A stretch of 64,000 nucleotides of DNA from UBA1952 sp965246855 (GTDB taxonomy: Bacteria; Bacteroidota; Bacteroidia; Chitinophagales; Chitinophagaceae): positions 558,001 to 622,000 of the forward strand of contig CBDFFP010000003.1 in the NCBI GenBank assembly GCA_965246855.1, given 5' to 3'. Within the stretch, counting starts at the first letter, position 1. Every line of letters starts with the position of its first letter. The translations under genes were made by a program, and so were the position numbers. Shown here piece by piece: positions 51,588 to 59,162 of this stretch. The notes beneath the pieces were generated by a model, which did not search any database, was not told where the DNA came from, and worked only from the letters and a program-made list of their open reading frames with translations.

Positions 51588-52619
51588 ATGCTGACCATTG
51601 GCATTACCGGCGGCATTGGCTCCGGGAAAACCACCATTTGCCGGATTTTCGAGGTTCTCGAAATTCCGGTTTTTTATGCCGATACCGCTGCGCGGGAGGT
51701 AATGGAAAAGGATCCGTTGCTGCGCGCGCAAGTCATTTCTTTACTCGGCGAAGAAGCCTATCCCGGCGGCGTGATTGACCGGAAAGCGATTGCCCAAAAA
51801 GTGTTTGGCGATGGGGAAAAATTGGCCGCCCTCAATGCGCTGGTGCACCCCGCAACCGCGCGGGCGTGGGAAGACTTCCAACAGAAGCACCACACGGCCC
51901 CCTACCTGATTAAAGAAGCGGCCATTTTGTTTGAAAGCGGCGCACACCGGACGGTGGACAAAACCGTGTGCATCACCGCGCCCGAGAGCCTGCGCCTTTC
52001 CCGCGCGATGGCCCGCGACAGCAGCAGCGAAGAAGCGATTCGCAGCCGCATGGCGCGCCAAATGCCGGAAAGCGAAAAACTGCGGCTGTGCGATTTTGTG
52101 GTGGTAAATGATGACGTGGAAGCGGCGCTGCCACAAGTGCTGGCGCTGGATACTATCTTTCGCAGAGAGTCAATCTTTGCAAAAATTCACAGCTACATCC
52201 TTAAAGTTTGGGCTTCTACCATTGTAGGAACGCCCCTCTTTCTTGCAATGGGTGCTTTCCTGGCTAATTTTCTGAAAAGACATCCTTTCAGAATAGATAG
52301 CTTCATACTGGACTTTGGAGGTTACATGCTTTTCTTCGGTTTTCTTTTTTCCCTGCCTGTGCTCAGTATACTTCTTCTTTTATCTCCCTTAGTCGTTAAG
52401 TTTATTCAGAAGCCCGCATTGGTTAAAATCCTATTGTTTGCCATAGAGCTTGTTTTTATCTTCCTCACAACAAGCGCTATTGGGTATATTTTTGATTTTG
52501 GTACAGACGATAAAGATTTTGAGCTTCTCTTTTCTGGTGCCTACGGAGCCGCTACTGCGATATTCAGCTTCATTTACAGACTCGCCCCTAAGAATCCTGC
52601 GGAGACCGGAAGTGAATAG
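51588..52619 (+). CDS. coaE: Dephospho-CoA kinase fused to a C-terminal membrane domain
   Basis: A 343-residue protein. Residues 1-190 are CoaE: P-loop TGGIGSGKTT, YADTAAREVM, VHPATARAWEDF and EAAILFESG; it makes coenzyme A from dephospho-CoA. CoaE is normally about 200 residues. Here about 150 further residues follow without a stop, with four hydrophobic segments (VGTPLFLAMGAFL; YMLFFGFLFSLPVLSILLLL; IELVFIFLTTSAIGYI; a final weaker one) and A/T-richer DNA from about 52160. The extension probably came from fusion with an unrelated membrane gene. Confidence 0.85.
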   Translation: MLTIGITGGIGSGKTTICRIFEVLEIPVFYADTAAREVMEKDPLLRAQVISLLGEEAYPGGVIDRKAIAQKVFGDGEKLAALNALVHPATARAWEDFQQKHHTAPYLIKEAAILFESGAHRTVDKTVCITAPESLRLSRAMARDSSSEEAIRSRMARQMPESEKLRLCDFVVVNDDVEAALPQVLALDTIFRRESIFAKIHSYILKVWASTIVGTPLFLAMGAFLANFLKRHPFRIDSFILDFGGYMLFFGFLFSLPVLSILLLLSPLVVKFIQKPALVKILLFAIELVFIFLTTSAIGYIFDFGTDDKDFELLFSGAYGAATAIFSFIYRLAPKNPAETGSE

Positions 52620-52679
52620 AGAATGGCCTCCTCCTTTGAACGCCTCCTACTTCACAAAACAAAGGCGTTATTAAAAAGC

Positions 52680-52770
52680 GGGTCATTCCGACCCTGACGC
52701 AGGAAGGGGAGGAATCTCACAGCAGGTATGAACAACTAACGTGAGATCTCTCCCTAGCGGTCGAGATGAC
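52680..52770. repeat. Dispersed inverted repeat, GTCATTCC family, diverged copy
   Basis: Left arm from GGGTCATTCCGA with an inserted GCAGGAAGGG segment; right arm GTGAGATCTCTCCC then GAGATGACC. The arms pair imperfectly. Confidence 0.65.
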
Positions 52771-52800
52771 CAATATTTTACAACCTCCTAGCCTAGTGTG

Positions 52801-52905
52801 GGTCATTCCGAGCGCGGAGCGAGGAATCTCACAGCGGGCGCGCATAGCAAACGGGAGATTGCCTTCGGCGAGTGCTTCGCAGTTCCTCCTTCGTCGGAAT
52901 GACCT
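52801..52905. repeat. Dispersed inverted repeat, GTCATTCC family
   Basis: Left arm GGGTCATTCCGAGCGCGGAG; right arm CCTCCTTCGTCGGAATGAC ending near 52904. The loop is longer than in the 7398 copy. Confidence 0.65.
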
Positions 52906-52939
52906 CCCGTTTTCCCCCTGCAACTGCCCTTTCAAGAGA

Positions 52940-53160
52940 GTGCGCCCTCCCCATCCGGCCTTGCGTCCGCTTGTTCCGCCCGTGCGCCCGCTTGATCCGC
53001 TCGTGCGCCCGGCAGTTTCATTCATGCGTACGCCCCAATCATCCGTGCGCCCACAAAAATCAACCATGCGTGTGCCTCATTCGTTCGTGCGCTCACAAAA
53101 ATCAGCCATGCGTGCGCCTCATTCGTTCGTGCGCCCGCTCCAACCGCTCGTTTTATTTCC
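52940..53160. repeat. Phased intergenic array, exact 21-bp period, TGCGC type
   Basis: Units begin at 52940, 52961, 52982, 53003, 53024, 53045, 53066, 53087, 53108, 53129 and 53150. Most start GTGCGCCC or ATGCGTGC, followed by variable, A/T- or C-rich bases. Palindromic character is weaker than in the other arrays (only GCGC). Confidence 0.88.
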
Positions 53161-53281
53161 CCATATAAAAGTATTCCCTACTCTATCTAGCCTTTTATCG
53201 CCCGAAACAGATACTTAATGCGTATTTTAATAATTCATTCTCACCGCTGGCGCGGGCGTGCCGCCCGTGCCTACTTCTCCC

Positions 53282-53385
53282 CTACTTCAACCGCTCCACC
53301 ATTTTTCCAATCCGCCCGGCGGTAGCCGCGTCGGTTTCCGCCGCCTGCACGTCCTTTAGGAAAGCCACTCTCCAAACACAATCGA
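53282..53385 (-). pseudogene. Possible 3' remnant of a YdeI-like gene
   Basis: On the minus strand a frame ends FLKDVQAAETDAATAGRIGKM followed by VERLK and a stop. This resembles the helical C-terminus of YdeI/OmpD-associated proteins (AKxxETRxxRI). No N-terminal part is present. The call rests on faint similarity. Confidence 0.3.
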
Positions 53386-53475
53386 AGCCTAGTAATCCTG
53401 TCAGTCGTTGCTGAATTTTGAGCCTTGTGTAAAATATCCGTCTTAAGCACTTATCTTTACCGCAAGTTCTTTTAC

Positions 53476-53509
53476 AAGTCGCCCCGATTTCATATCGGGG
53501 CGGCTTTTT
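53476..53509. terminator. Rho-independent terminator
   Basis: GCCCCGAT and ATCGGGGC form a strong stem with loop TTCAT, followed by GGCTTTTT. It does not follow an intact gene, which supports gene loss nearby. Confidence 0.75.
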
Positions 53510-53585
53510 GTTTCCCCTTCTTTTTCTCAAAACTTTTTTACGCAGGCGTAGCACAATCTGTTTCTGATTGCGGCCTTCCCTGTTT

Positions 53586-53593
53586 TATTTTTG
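53586..53593 (+). promoter_or_regulatory. -7 box TATTTTTG before the second Uma2 gene
   Basis: Perfect TAnnTTTG match 19 nt before the ATG at 53613. No clear -33 element. Confidence 0.45.
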
Positions 53594-53612
53594 CTCCGCT
53601 TTAATTTCCCCA

Positions 53613-54215
53613 ATGGACACACTCACCACTGACGCTCCAAAACCTGCTGCTTTGAACGGACACCATTCTGAAACCGAACACCTGAACTGGCAAACGGAAG
53701 AGTATGCTTCTGTGCTTCAGGGAAACCTTGCACGCATGGCCGCCGCTCCGCCGCGCGAGCATCAGGACATTGCGGGCCGCATCTTCTCCGACATTGAGCA
53801 TTACCTGCGCCGCAAAGCCTGCAAGGTGTATATCGCGCCGTTTGACGTGCGCCTGCAACACACGGAAGGGGAGAAAAAATCGTCGGTTCGCACGGTAGTG
53901 CAGCCGGATGTGTGCATCGTGGGTAACGTACAGAAGCTGGATCGCCGGGGTTGCAATGGCGCGCCCGATACGATTATTGAAGTGCTTGCGCCCGGAAACA
54001 TGAACCGCGATGTAAAGGAGAAATACGCACTGTACGAGGAGTATGGCGTGCCGGAATACTGGATGGTTTCGCCCGGCGAAATGACCGTGATGGTATACCT
54101 GATGGGCGCGGATGGCCGCTATGTTTTGAGCGGTGAATACATTCAGCCGGGTGACATTCCGGTGCAGTCGCTGCCGGGCTTTTCGTTGCAGTGGGAAGAG
54201 ATTTTTGAGCAGTAA
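53613..54215 (+). CDS. Uma2 family (DUF820) nuclease-like protein
   Basis: A 200-residue protein of the PD-(D/E)XK-like Uma2 fold. ATG 53613 starts MDTLTTDAPKPA. The core has YIAPFDVRL, TVVQPDVCIVGN (Asp), IIEVLAPGN (Glu) and KYALYEEYGVPEYWMV. The N-terminal 25 residues differ from the two paralogues. Uma2 proteins are common in multiple copies in some phyla and their biological role is not settled. 96 bp before the next copy. Confidence 0.88.
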   Translation: MDTLTTDAPKPAALNGHHSETEHLNWQTEEYASVLQGNLARMAAAPPREHQDIAGRIFSDIEHYLRRKACKVYIAPFDVRLQHTEGEKKSSVRTVVQPDVCIVGNVQKLDRRGCNGAPDTIIEVLAPGNMNRDVKEKYALYEEYGVPEYWMVSPGEMTVMVYLMGADGRYVLSGEYIQPGDIPVQSLPGFSLQWEEIFEQ

Positions 54216-54311
54216 AATTCTTTTGTTGAAAGGCAGCACCCGTTTGGTTTTTATAACTGGACGGGTGTTTCTTTTGAAGCCCCCTTACCTTCACGAGAGA
54301 AAAACAGCGTT

Positions 54312-54905
54312 ATGGAAATCATCACCGACATCAGCCAGCTTGACCTGAATAAACGCTACTCTTACGCCGATTATCTGACGTGGCAGTTGAAGGAGTACGT
54401 CGAGCTTTTCCGGGGGAAAATCATGCGGATGAGTCCCGCGCCGCTGACGGAACACCAACGGATTGCAGGTCGTATTTTTTCCGATGTAGAGCAGTATTTA
54501 CGCCGGAAATCCTGCAAGGTTTTCATTGCGCCATTTGACGTGCGGCTTCCCAAGAAAGGAACCGTTTCCAATAATCCGTACACGAATGTGCAGCCCGACG
54601 TGTGCATTGTTTGTGACCCGGAAAAAATAGACCGGAAAGGATGCAATGGCGCGCCCAATACGATTATTGAGGTGCTGTCTCAGGGCAATGTTCAGCGGGA
54701 CATGAAGGAGAAATACAGCCTCTACGAAGAACACGGCGTACCGGAATACTGGATTGTAATTCCCGGTGTGCAGACCGTTCTCGTTCACTTGCTGGACGCA
54801 GACGGCGTGTATCAGCTACAAGGCGAGTACGGCGGGCAGGGTGATATTCCGGTGCAGTCGCTGCCGGGATTTGCGCTGAAATGGGAAGATATTTTTGAGG
54901 AATAA
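54312..54905 (+). CDS. Uma2 family (DUF820) nuclease-like protein
   Basis: A 197-residue paralogue of the preceding gene and of the frameshifted copy at 25057. MEIITDISQLDLNKRYSYADY matches the latter closely. FIAPFDVRL, NVQPDVCIVCDP, IIEVLSQGN and KYSLYEEHGVPEYWIV hold the core residues. It and the 53613 gene share much sequence, so they probably arose by local duplication. Function unknown. Confidence 0.9.
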   Translation: MEIITDISQLDLNKRYSYADYLTWQLKEYVELFRGKIMRMSPAPLTEHQRIAGRIFSDVEQYLRRKSCKVFIAPFDVRLPKKGTVSNNPYTNVQPDVCIVCDPEKIDRKGCNGAPNTIIEVLSQGNVQRDMKEKYSLYEEHGVPEYWIVIPGVQTVLVHLLDADGVYQLQGEYGGQGDIPVQSLPGFALKWEDIFEE

Positions 54906-54940
54906 AAAGAGGCCTTTTCCTTTTGAAAAGGCCTCTTTTT
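54904..54940. terminator. Bidirectional terminator between Uma2 and speA genes
   Basis: AAAAAGAGGCCTTTTCC pairs with the reverse complement on the right (GAAAAGGCCTCTTTTT) and overlaps the Uma2 stop codon. A and T runs flank both sides, as expected between convergent genes. Confidence 0.9.
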
Positions 54941-54958
54941 CTTTGAATGAATTCTCGC

Positions 54959-56362
54959 TTACCGGATATACCCCAGTATCTTCAACATGCTCTGCGCGCT
55001 CTGTTCTTTCGCATACAGCCAGTCTTCCAGTTCTCCGGCCTTGTTATATTCCACCACCACGTGCTTCGGGCTTGGAATCATACAGTGCTTGATGCCGCCA
55101 TAGCCCGCAAGCTGATCCTGATACGCGCCGGTGTGGAAAAAGCCAATGTAGAGCGGCTCCTTCTTTTCATTCTTTGGAAGAAACACGGCATTTACGTGTT
55201 CTTCGCTCGTGTAGAAATCGTGCGAATCGCAGGTCAGTCCGCCCAGATGCACTTCCTGATATTCCCGTTCCCAGCCGTTGATGGGCAACATCAAAAACTT
55301 CTCCCCAATCCCCCACGTATCCGGCAGTGTGGTAATGAAGGAGGAGTCAATCATGTACCAGATTTCCCGGTCGTTCTGCTGCTTTTCATCCAGCACGCCA
55401 TACACTACCGCCCCACTCTCACCGACGGTAAAAGAGCCGAATTCGGTGTAGATATCCGGCATCGGCACCTTCGCCTTTTTACACGCATTCTTGATGGCAG
55501 CCACAATCTCCTGAATCATGTAGTTGTAGTCGTAGTTGAACGCCAGCGAGTGCTTGATGGGAAAGCCGCCGCCGATGTTCAAGCTGTCCAGTTCCGGGCA
55601 AATCTTCTTAAGTTGGCAATACAGGTTCAAGACCTTGTTCAGCTCGCTCCAGTAGTAGATATCGTCCTTGATGCCTTTGTTCATAAAGAAGTGCAGCATC
55701 TTGAGGTTAAACTTCCCGTTGCCTTTAATCTTGTCCACATAAAACTCCAGAATCTCGCGGTTATTGATGCCGAGGCGCGAGGTGTAGAAGTCAAACGTCG
55801 GCTCTTCGTTGGCCGCAATGCGGATGCCGATGTTCACCGGGTCTTTGGCGCGGATGCTTTTCTGGTAGTCCTCAAACTCAGCCTTGTTGTCCAGCACCGG
55901 AATCACGTTCTTAAAGCCCGTGTTGATAAGCTGCGCAATGTTTTTGGTGTACTGCCTCGTCTTAAAACCGTTGCACACAATGCGCACGTCTTTGGTGATT
56001 TTGCGGCGGCGGTAAAGCTGCTTTATCAGCTCGATATCGTAGGCAAAAGACGTCTCCAGATGCACGCCGTGCTTCAGCGTTTCTTCCACAATAAAGGAAA
56101 AGTGCGACGACTTGGTGCAGTAGCAGTAGTAATAATTCCCCTCGTAGCGATGCTTCTTCATCGCGTCGGCAAACATCTTTTTCGCCTTCGCCACCTGCTG
56201 CCCGATTTTGGGCAAGTACGTCAGCTTAAACGGTGTGCCGTATTTGTCCACCAGCTTCTTCATGTCCAGCCCGTTGAAGATGAGGTTATTGTCCTTTACA
56301 GCAAGGCCTTCCTGCGGAAAGTCAAACGTCTGGTGTACGAGGTCGTGGTAGGAATTGTTCAT
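54959..56362 (-). CDS. speA: Arginine decarboxylase (biosynthetic), fold-III PLP enzyme
   Basis: A 467-residue decarboxylase of the Bacteroidota type, making agmatine from arginine for polyamine synthesis. YYCYCTKSSHFSFIVEETLK carries the PLP-binding Lys (in CTKSSH), SLNIGGGFPI the glycine-rich phosphate loop, and TCDSHDF a catalytic Cys/Asp region; EFGSFTVGE also fits. It is shorter than the roughly 630-residue enterobacterial form. ATG 56362 gives MNNSYHDLV. Minus-strand single gene. Confidence 0.9.
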   Translation of the reverse strand: MNNSYHDLVHQTFDFPQEGLAVKDNNLIFNGLDMKKLVDKYGTPFKLTYLPKIGQQVAKAKKMFADAMKKHRYEGNYYYCYCTKSSHFSFIVEETLKHGVHLETSFAYDIELIKQLYRRRKITKDVRIVCNGFKTRQYTKNIAQLINTGFKNVIPVLDNKAEFEDYQKSIRAKDPVNIGIRIAANEEPTFDFYTSRLGINNREILEFYVDKIKGNGKFNLKMLHFFMNKGIKDDIYYWSELNKVLNLYCQLKKICPELDSLNIGGGFPIKHSLAFNYDYNYMIQEIVAAIKNACKKAKVPMPDIYTEFGSFTVGESGAVVYGVLDEKQQNDREIWYMIDSSFITTLPDTWGIGEKFLMLPINGWEREYQEVHLGGLTCDSHDFYTSEEHVNAVFLPKNEKKEPLYIGFFHTGAYQDQLAGYGGIKHCMIPSPKHVVVEYNKAGELEDWLYAKEQSAQSMLKILGYIR

Positions 56363-56550
56363 GTAGAGGCGGGGGAAGCGGCGATGTAATGGTTTCCCGG
56401 GATAGATTTTTCCGGCACGCAAAAGTAGCCGTTGGAGACGTTTTCCGGGGCGGATTGTTTGGATGTTTTATGTGCCATGTTTCATGTTTCATGGCTTGTG
56501 GTTTGCGGTTCATCATGGAAGGGAAAAGGCTTTTCTTTGCCGCCTTCTTT

Positions 56551-56597
56551 GGATGTTTCATGTTTCATGAAACATAAAACATGAAACATGAAGAAAT
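56551..56597. repeat. Nested CATGTTTCATG inverted repeat at the EamA start
   Basis: TGTTTCATG units and their inverse AAACATGAAAC fold around TTTCATGAAA and reach into the start codon at 56588. A similar CATGTTTCATG run lies at about 56477. It may affect translation start or act as an operator; this is inference. Confidence 0.5.
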
Positions 56598-57517
56598 CCC
56601 TCCTCCACATGAATCTCGCTGTCCTTTTGTGGGGATTCACGGGTGTGTTGGGGCGGGCCATCACCCTCTCGGCACTGGCGCTGGTGTGGTGGCGCGTGGT
56701 GATGACGGCGGTCATGATAGCCTTTATCCTCACCGCTTCCAAAGGCTGGGTCAGTATTCGCCCAAAAGACCGGCTGCGCACGGGCATCGTGGGTGTGTTG
56801 ATGGCCGTTCACTGGGTGGCTTTTTATGGCAGTATTAAGCTGGCCAATGCTTCAGTGGCGCTCATCTGTTTGTCCACCGCGTCGGTGTTCGTAGCCATTC
56901 TGGCACCGCTGGCCCGGCAGGGAAAGTTTGACTACAAAGAAGCCTTGCTGGGCCTGCTTTCGCTGGGCGGCGTGGCCCTTATTTACCGGGCACAAATGGC
57001 CTTCGGGCCGGGCATTTTGTGGGGCGTCGTAGCGGCAGTTCTTTCTGCTGTTTTCACCGTGCTCAACAAGCCGCTGGCTATGCGTTATCCGCCGCGCAAC
57101 ATCGTGTTTTGGGAGATGGCGACGGGCGCTGTGCTGCTTTCCCTTTTCGTGGTTTTTATCCCGCAATTACTGGCCGGATTGCCCTTGTGGCCACAGCAGG
57201 CGCGCTATATTCCGGGTACCTCGCTGACCGATTTTTTGAAACTGCCCAATGACTGGCTGTGGCTTCTTTGCCTCAGTTTTTTTTGCACCGTTGTGGCGCA
57301 GAGCTTTGCCCTCAAAGCCCTCAAAAACCTGTCTTCCTTCACCATCACGCTGTCCGTGAATCTGGAGCCGATTTACGGTATGGCACTGGCGTTTTTCTTC
57401 TTCAACGAATCGGCGGAACTGAACAACGGTTTTTATGCGGGCGTGGGATTGATTTTCCTTTCGGTGATGCTGCAAATGCTGCGGGTGGTAAGGCCGAGAA
57501 AAAAGACAGTTGCATAG
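56588..57517 (+). CDS. EamA/DMT family transporter
   Basis: A 309-residue transporter with ten predicted membrane helices in two EamA repeats. The first repeat has NLAVLLWGFTGVLGRAIT and KLANASVALICLSTASVFVA; the second starts near residue 145 (GPGILWGVVAAVLSAVFTVL) and has VNLEPIYGMALAFFFFNES. Drug/metabolite superfamily members export amino acids or metabolites; the substrate is unknown. Confidence 0.9.
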   Translation: MKKSLLHMNLAVLLWGFTGVLGRAITLSALALVWWRVVMTAVMIAFILTASKGWVSIRPKDRLRTGIVGVLMAVHWVAFYGSIKLANASVALICLSTASVFVAILAPLARQGKFDYKEALLGLLSLGGVALIYRAQMAFGPGILWGVVAAVLSAVFTVLNKPLAMRYPPRNIVFWEMATGAVLLSLFVVFIPQLLAGLPLWPQQARYIPGTSLTDFLKLPNDWLWLLCLSFFCTVVAQSFALKALKNLSSFTITLSVNLEPIYGMALAFFFFNESAELNNGFYAGVGLIFLSVMLQMLRVVRPRKKTVA

Positions 57518-57634
57518 GGTTAAAGATGCCCTTTGGGCGTTGGATGCTTCGCGTTAGAAGGTTGGATGCTTCGCGTTGGAAGGGAAGACGTATGTTCGGC
57601 CAAGTCTGAGGCGCGGGCTTTTGTGCGGTAGCCG

Positions 57635-57668
57635 ACTTGGTCGGAGCGGCGCGCAGTCTTCAGACTGC
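57635..57668. repeat. Small palindromes between genes
   Basis: GCAGTCTTCAGACTGC (57653-57668) is a perfect 16-bp palindrome, and GCCGACTTGGTCGG (about 57631) is a shorter one. The 259-bp gap also contains a near-duplicated GTTGGATGCTTCGCGTT block (about 57539-57580). No gene. Confidence 0.5.
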
Positions 57669-57761
57669 ATCTCAAAAGCATTCTTTTGCTTTATCCCAAA
57701 GTTGGTAGGGCTAAAATAAAAACATTTCTTTCCATTCCCTACTGCCCGCTGGTATAATTCT

Positions 57762-57769
57762 TAGATTTG
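57762..57769 (+). promoter_or_regulatory. -7 box TAGATTTG before the second cyanophycinase
   Basis: Perfect TAnnTTTG match, 7 nt before the ATG at 57777, the same box-to-start distance as in two cyclase genes. It suggests a leaderless transcript. Confidence 0.5.
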
Positions 57770-57776
57770 GGCTACT

Positions 57777-58724
57777 ATGCCCATCCCCAAAGGAACGCTC
57801 CTCATCATCGGCGGCCACGAAGCCAAAAACATAGAAGGCACCGAGCCGGAAATTCTCCTGCGCCAAAGCAATCCGCAACGCTTCAGCATCTTGGGAAAGT
57901 TGCTTTCCAAAACGCCGCGCGTCCATCATGACATCCAGATCATTGCTCTTGCTTCCTCCATTCCGCAGGAAATGGAGCAGCTTTATCAGGAGGCCTACCA
58001 GTCCGCAGGATTTGGAGAAGTGGGCTTTATCCATATCAATAACGGCGATGAAACGAGTGCTGCCGAGGCGGTGAAAAAAATCCATTACTCCCACGCCGTG
58101 TTTTTCACCGGCGGCGACCAGATGCGGCTAATGGACCAGATGCGCAACACGCCCCTGCTGGCCGCCATCAAGAAGAAATACTACGCCGACCCCAACTTCA
58201 TTGTAGCCGGAACGAGTGCAGGCGCTATGGCAATACCGGAAAAAATTATCGGTCGGGGCCGCATCGAGGAAGCGTTGATGAAGGAAGACCTGGTGATGAG
58301 TACCGGGCTGGGACTGGTAAGCAATCTGATTGTGGACACCCATTTTGTGAAGCGCGGGCGCTTTGGCCGTCTGGCGCTAGCCGTGGCCATGAACCCGGAG
58401 TGTATTGGCGTTGGGCTGGGCGAAGACGCGGCGTTGATGATAAAGGGCGGCAACGAAGCCACCAGCATCGGCTCCGGGATGGTGCTTGTAATTGATCCCT
58501 CCGACATGGGCGCAACGAATGCGCCCTATGCCGCGCCCAACGACCAGGTAGTGATTGAAAACTTGCGCGTGCATATCCTCGCGGGCGGCTCCAAATACCT
58601 CATTCACGACCGGAAATTCCTCCTCGGCGACACACAGATGGAACCGAATGCTGCGCCTGCCGTGCCCAAAGTGTCGGAGTCGAAAGTGGATGATTTGCGG
58701 CTTCCGCAAAAAGAGAAAGAGTAA
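57777..58724 (+). CDS. Cyanophycinase-like serine peptidase (2 of 2)
   Basis: A 315-residue peptidase S51-type protein. Ser147 lies in AGTSAGAM; LLIIGGHEAKN, FFTGGDQMRL and DTHFVKRGRFGRL match the cyanophycinase signatures. It is a distant paralogue of the copy at 33306, longer at the C-terminus. The substrate (cyanophycin or another isopeptide) is inferred from the family; no synthetase is nearby. A remnant of a T9SS sorting domain lies directly behind its stop codon. Confidence 0.9.
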   Translation: MPIPKGTLLIIGGHEAKNIEGTEPEILLRQSNPQRFSILGKLLSKTPRVHHDIQIIALASSIPQEMEQLYQEAYQSAGFGEVGFIHINNGDETSAAEAVKKIHYSHAVFFTGGDQMRLMDQMRNTPLLAAIKKKYYADPNFIVAGTSAGAMAIPEKIIGRGRIEEALMKEDLVMSTGLGLVSNLIVDTHFVKRGRFGRLALAVAMNPECIGVGLGEDAALMIKGGNEATSIGSGMVLVIDPSDMGATNAPYAAPNDQVVIENLRVHILAGGSKYLIHDRKFLLGDTQMEPNAAPAVPKVSESKVDDLRLPQKEKE

Positions 58725-58764
58725 CTTCAAAAGAGGCTTTTCTGGCTTTCGCAAGCGTGCCCCG

Positions 58765-58941
58765 GCTGTGTCGGACATCTCAGGCCGTGTACTGTACAGC
58801 CAATCGGTGAACGCAGTTGTGGGAACCAACACGCTTACGGTGAATCTGAATGGTGATTTCCCAACGGGTACGATGCTGCTCATTTCCCTGCGCGGCAACG
58901 ACGATACCCAATACGAAACCACGAAGGTGAGTACGCAGTAA
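58765..58941 (+). pseudogene. Orphan type IX secretion C-terminal sorting domain fragment
   Basis: In a frame different from the cyanophycinase, about 57 codons end DISGRVLYSQSV, GTNTLTVNLNG, FPTGTMLLISL and then KVSTQ and stop. This is the pattern of T9SS type A sorting domains (a D..GR.V strand, G.N...V, P.G...). No start codon or passenger domain is present, so it looks like the 3' end of a lost secreted-protein gene. A good terminator follows it. Confidence 0.6.
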
Positions 58942-58961
58942 GCGAACCTGTTTCTTTCCCT

Positions 58962-58989
58962 AAAAAAGCCAGCGTCTGCTGGCTTTTTT
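58962..58989 (+). terminator. Rho-independent terminator
   Basis: AAAAAAGCCAGC and GCTGGCTTTTTT form a perfect 12-bp stem with a GTCT loop, 20 bp after the sorting-domain fragment. Confidence 0.9.
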
Positions 58990-59162
58990 GACGTTTGCCA
59001 GAGGCGTTTTTCTTAAGGCAAACAGCACTATGTCATATGCCACCCATAGGGCAAAAATTCCATTCCGCATTTTCTTTTCCGGCACTAATTTCGGGTTTCC
59101 CTACAACCCCATTGCGCGCCGTTGTCGGTCTTTGCTTTCTTCTCTTTCCGCTTCATCCAAAA

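Larger units (their letters stand above)
52620..53612. other. 993-bp intergenic region rich in repeats
   Basis: Holds two copies of the GTCATTCCGACGAAGG family, a phased 21-bp array, a possible gene remnant at 53282-53385 and a terminator. No intact gene is supported. Confidence 0.75.

Noticed and set aside
53282..53554. A 90-codon minus-strand gene
   Set aside because: Its first half reads through a strong terminator hairpin; only the last part might be a gene remnant.
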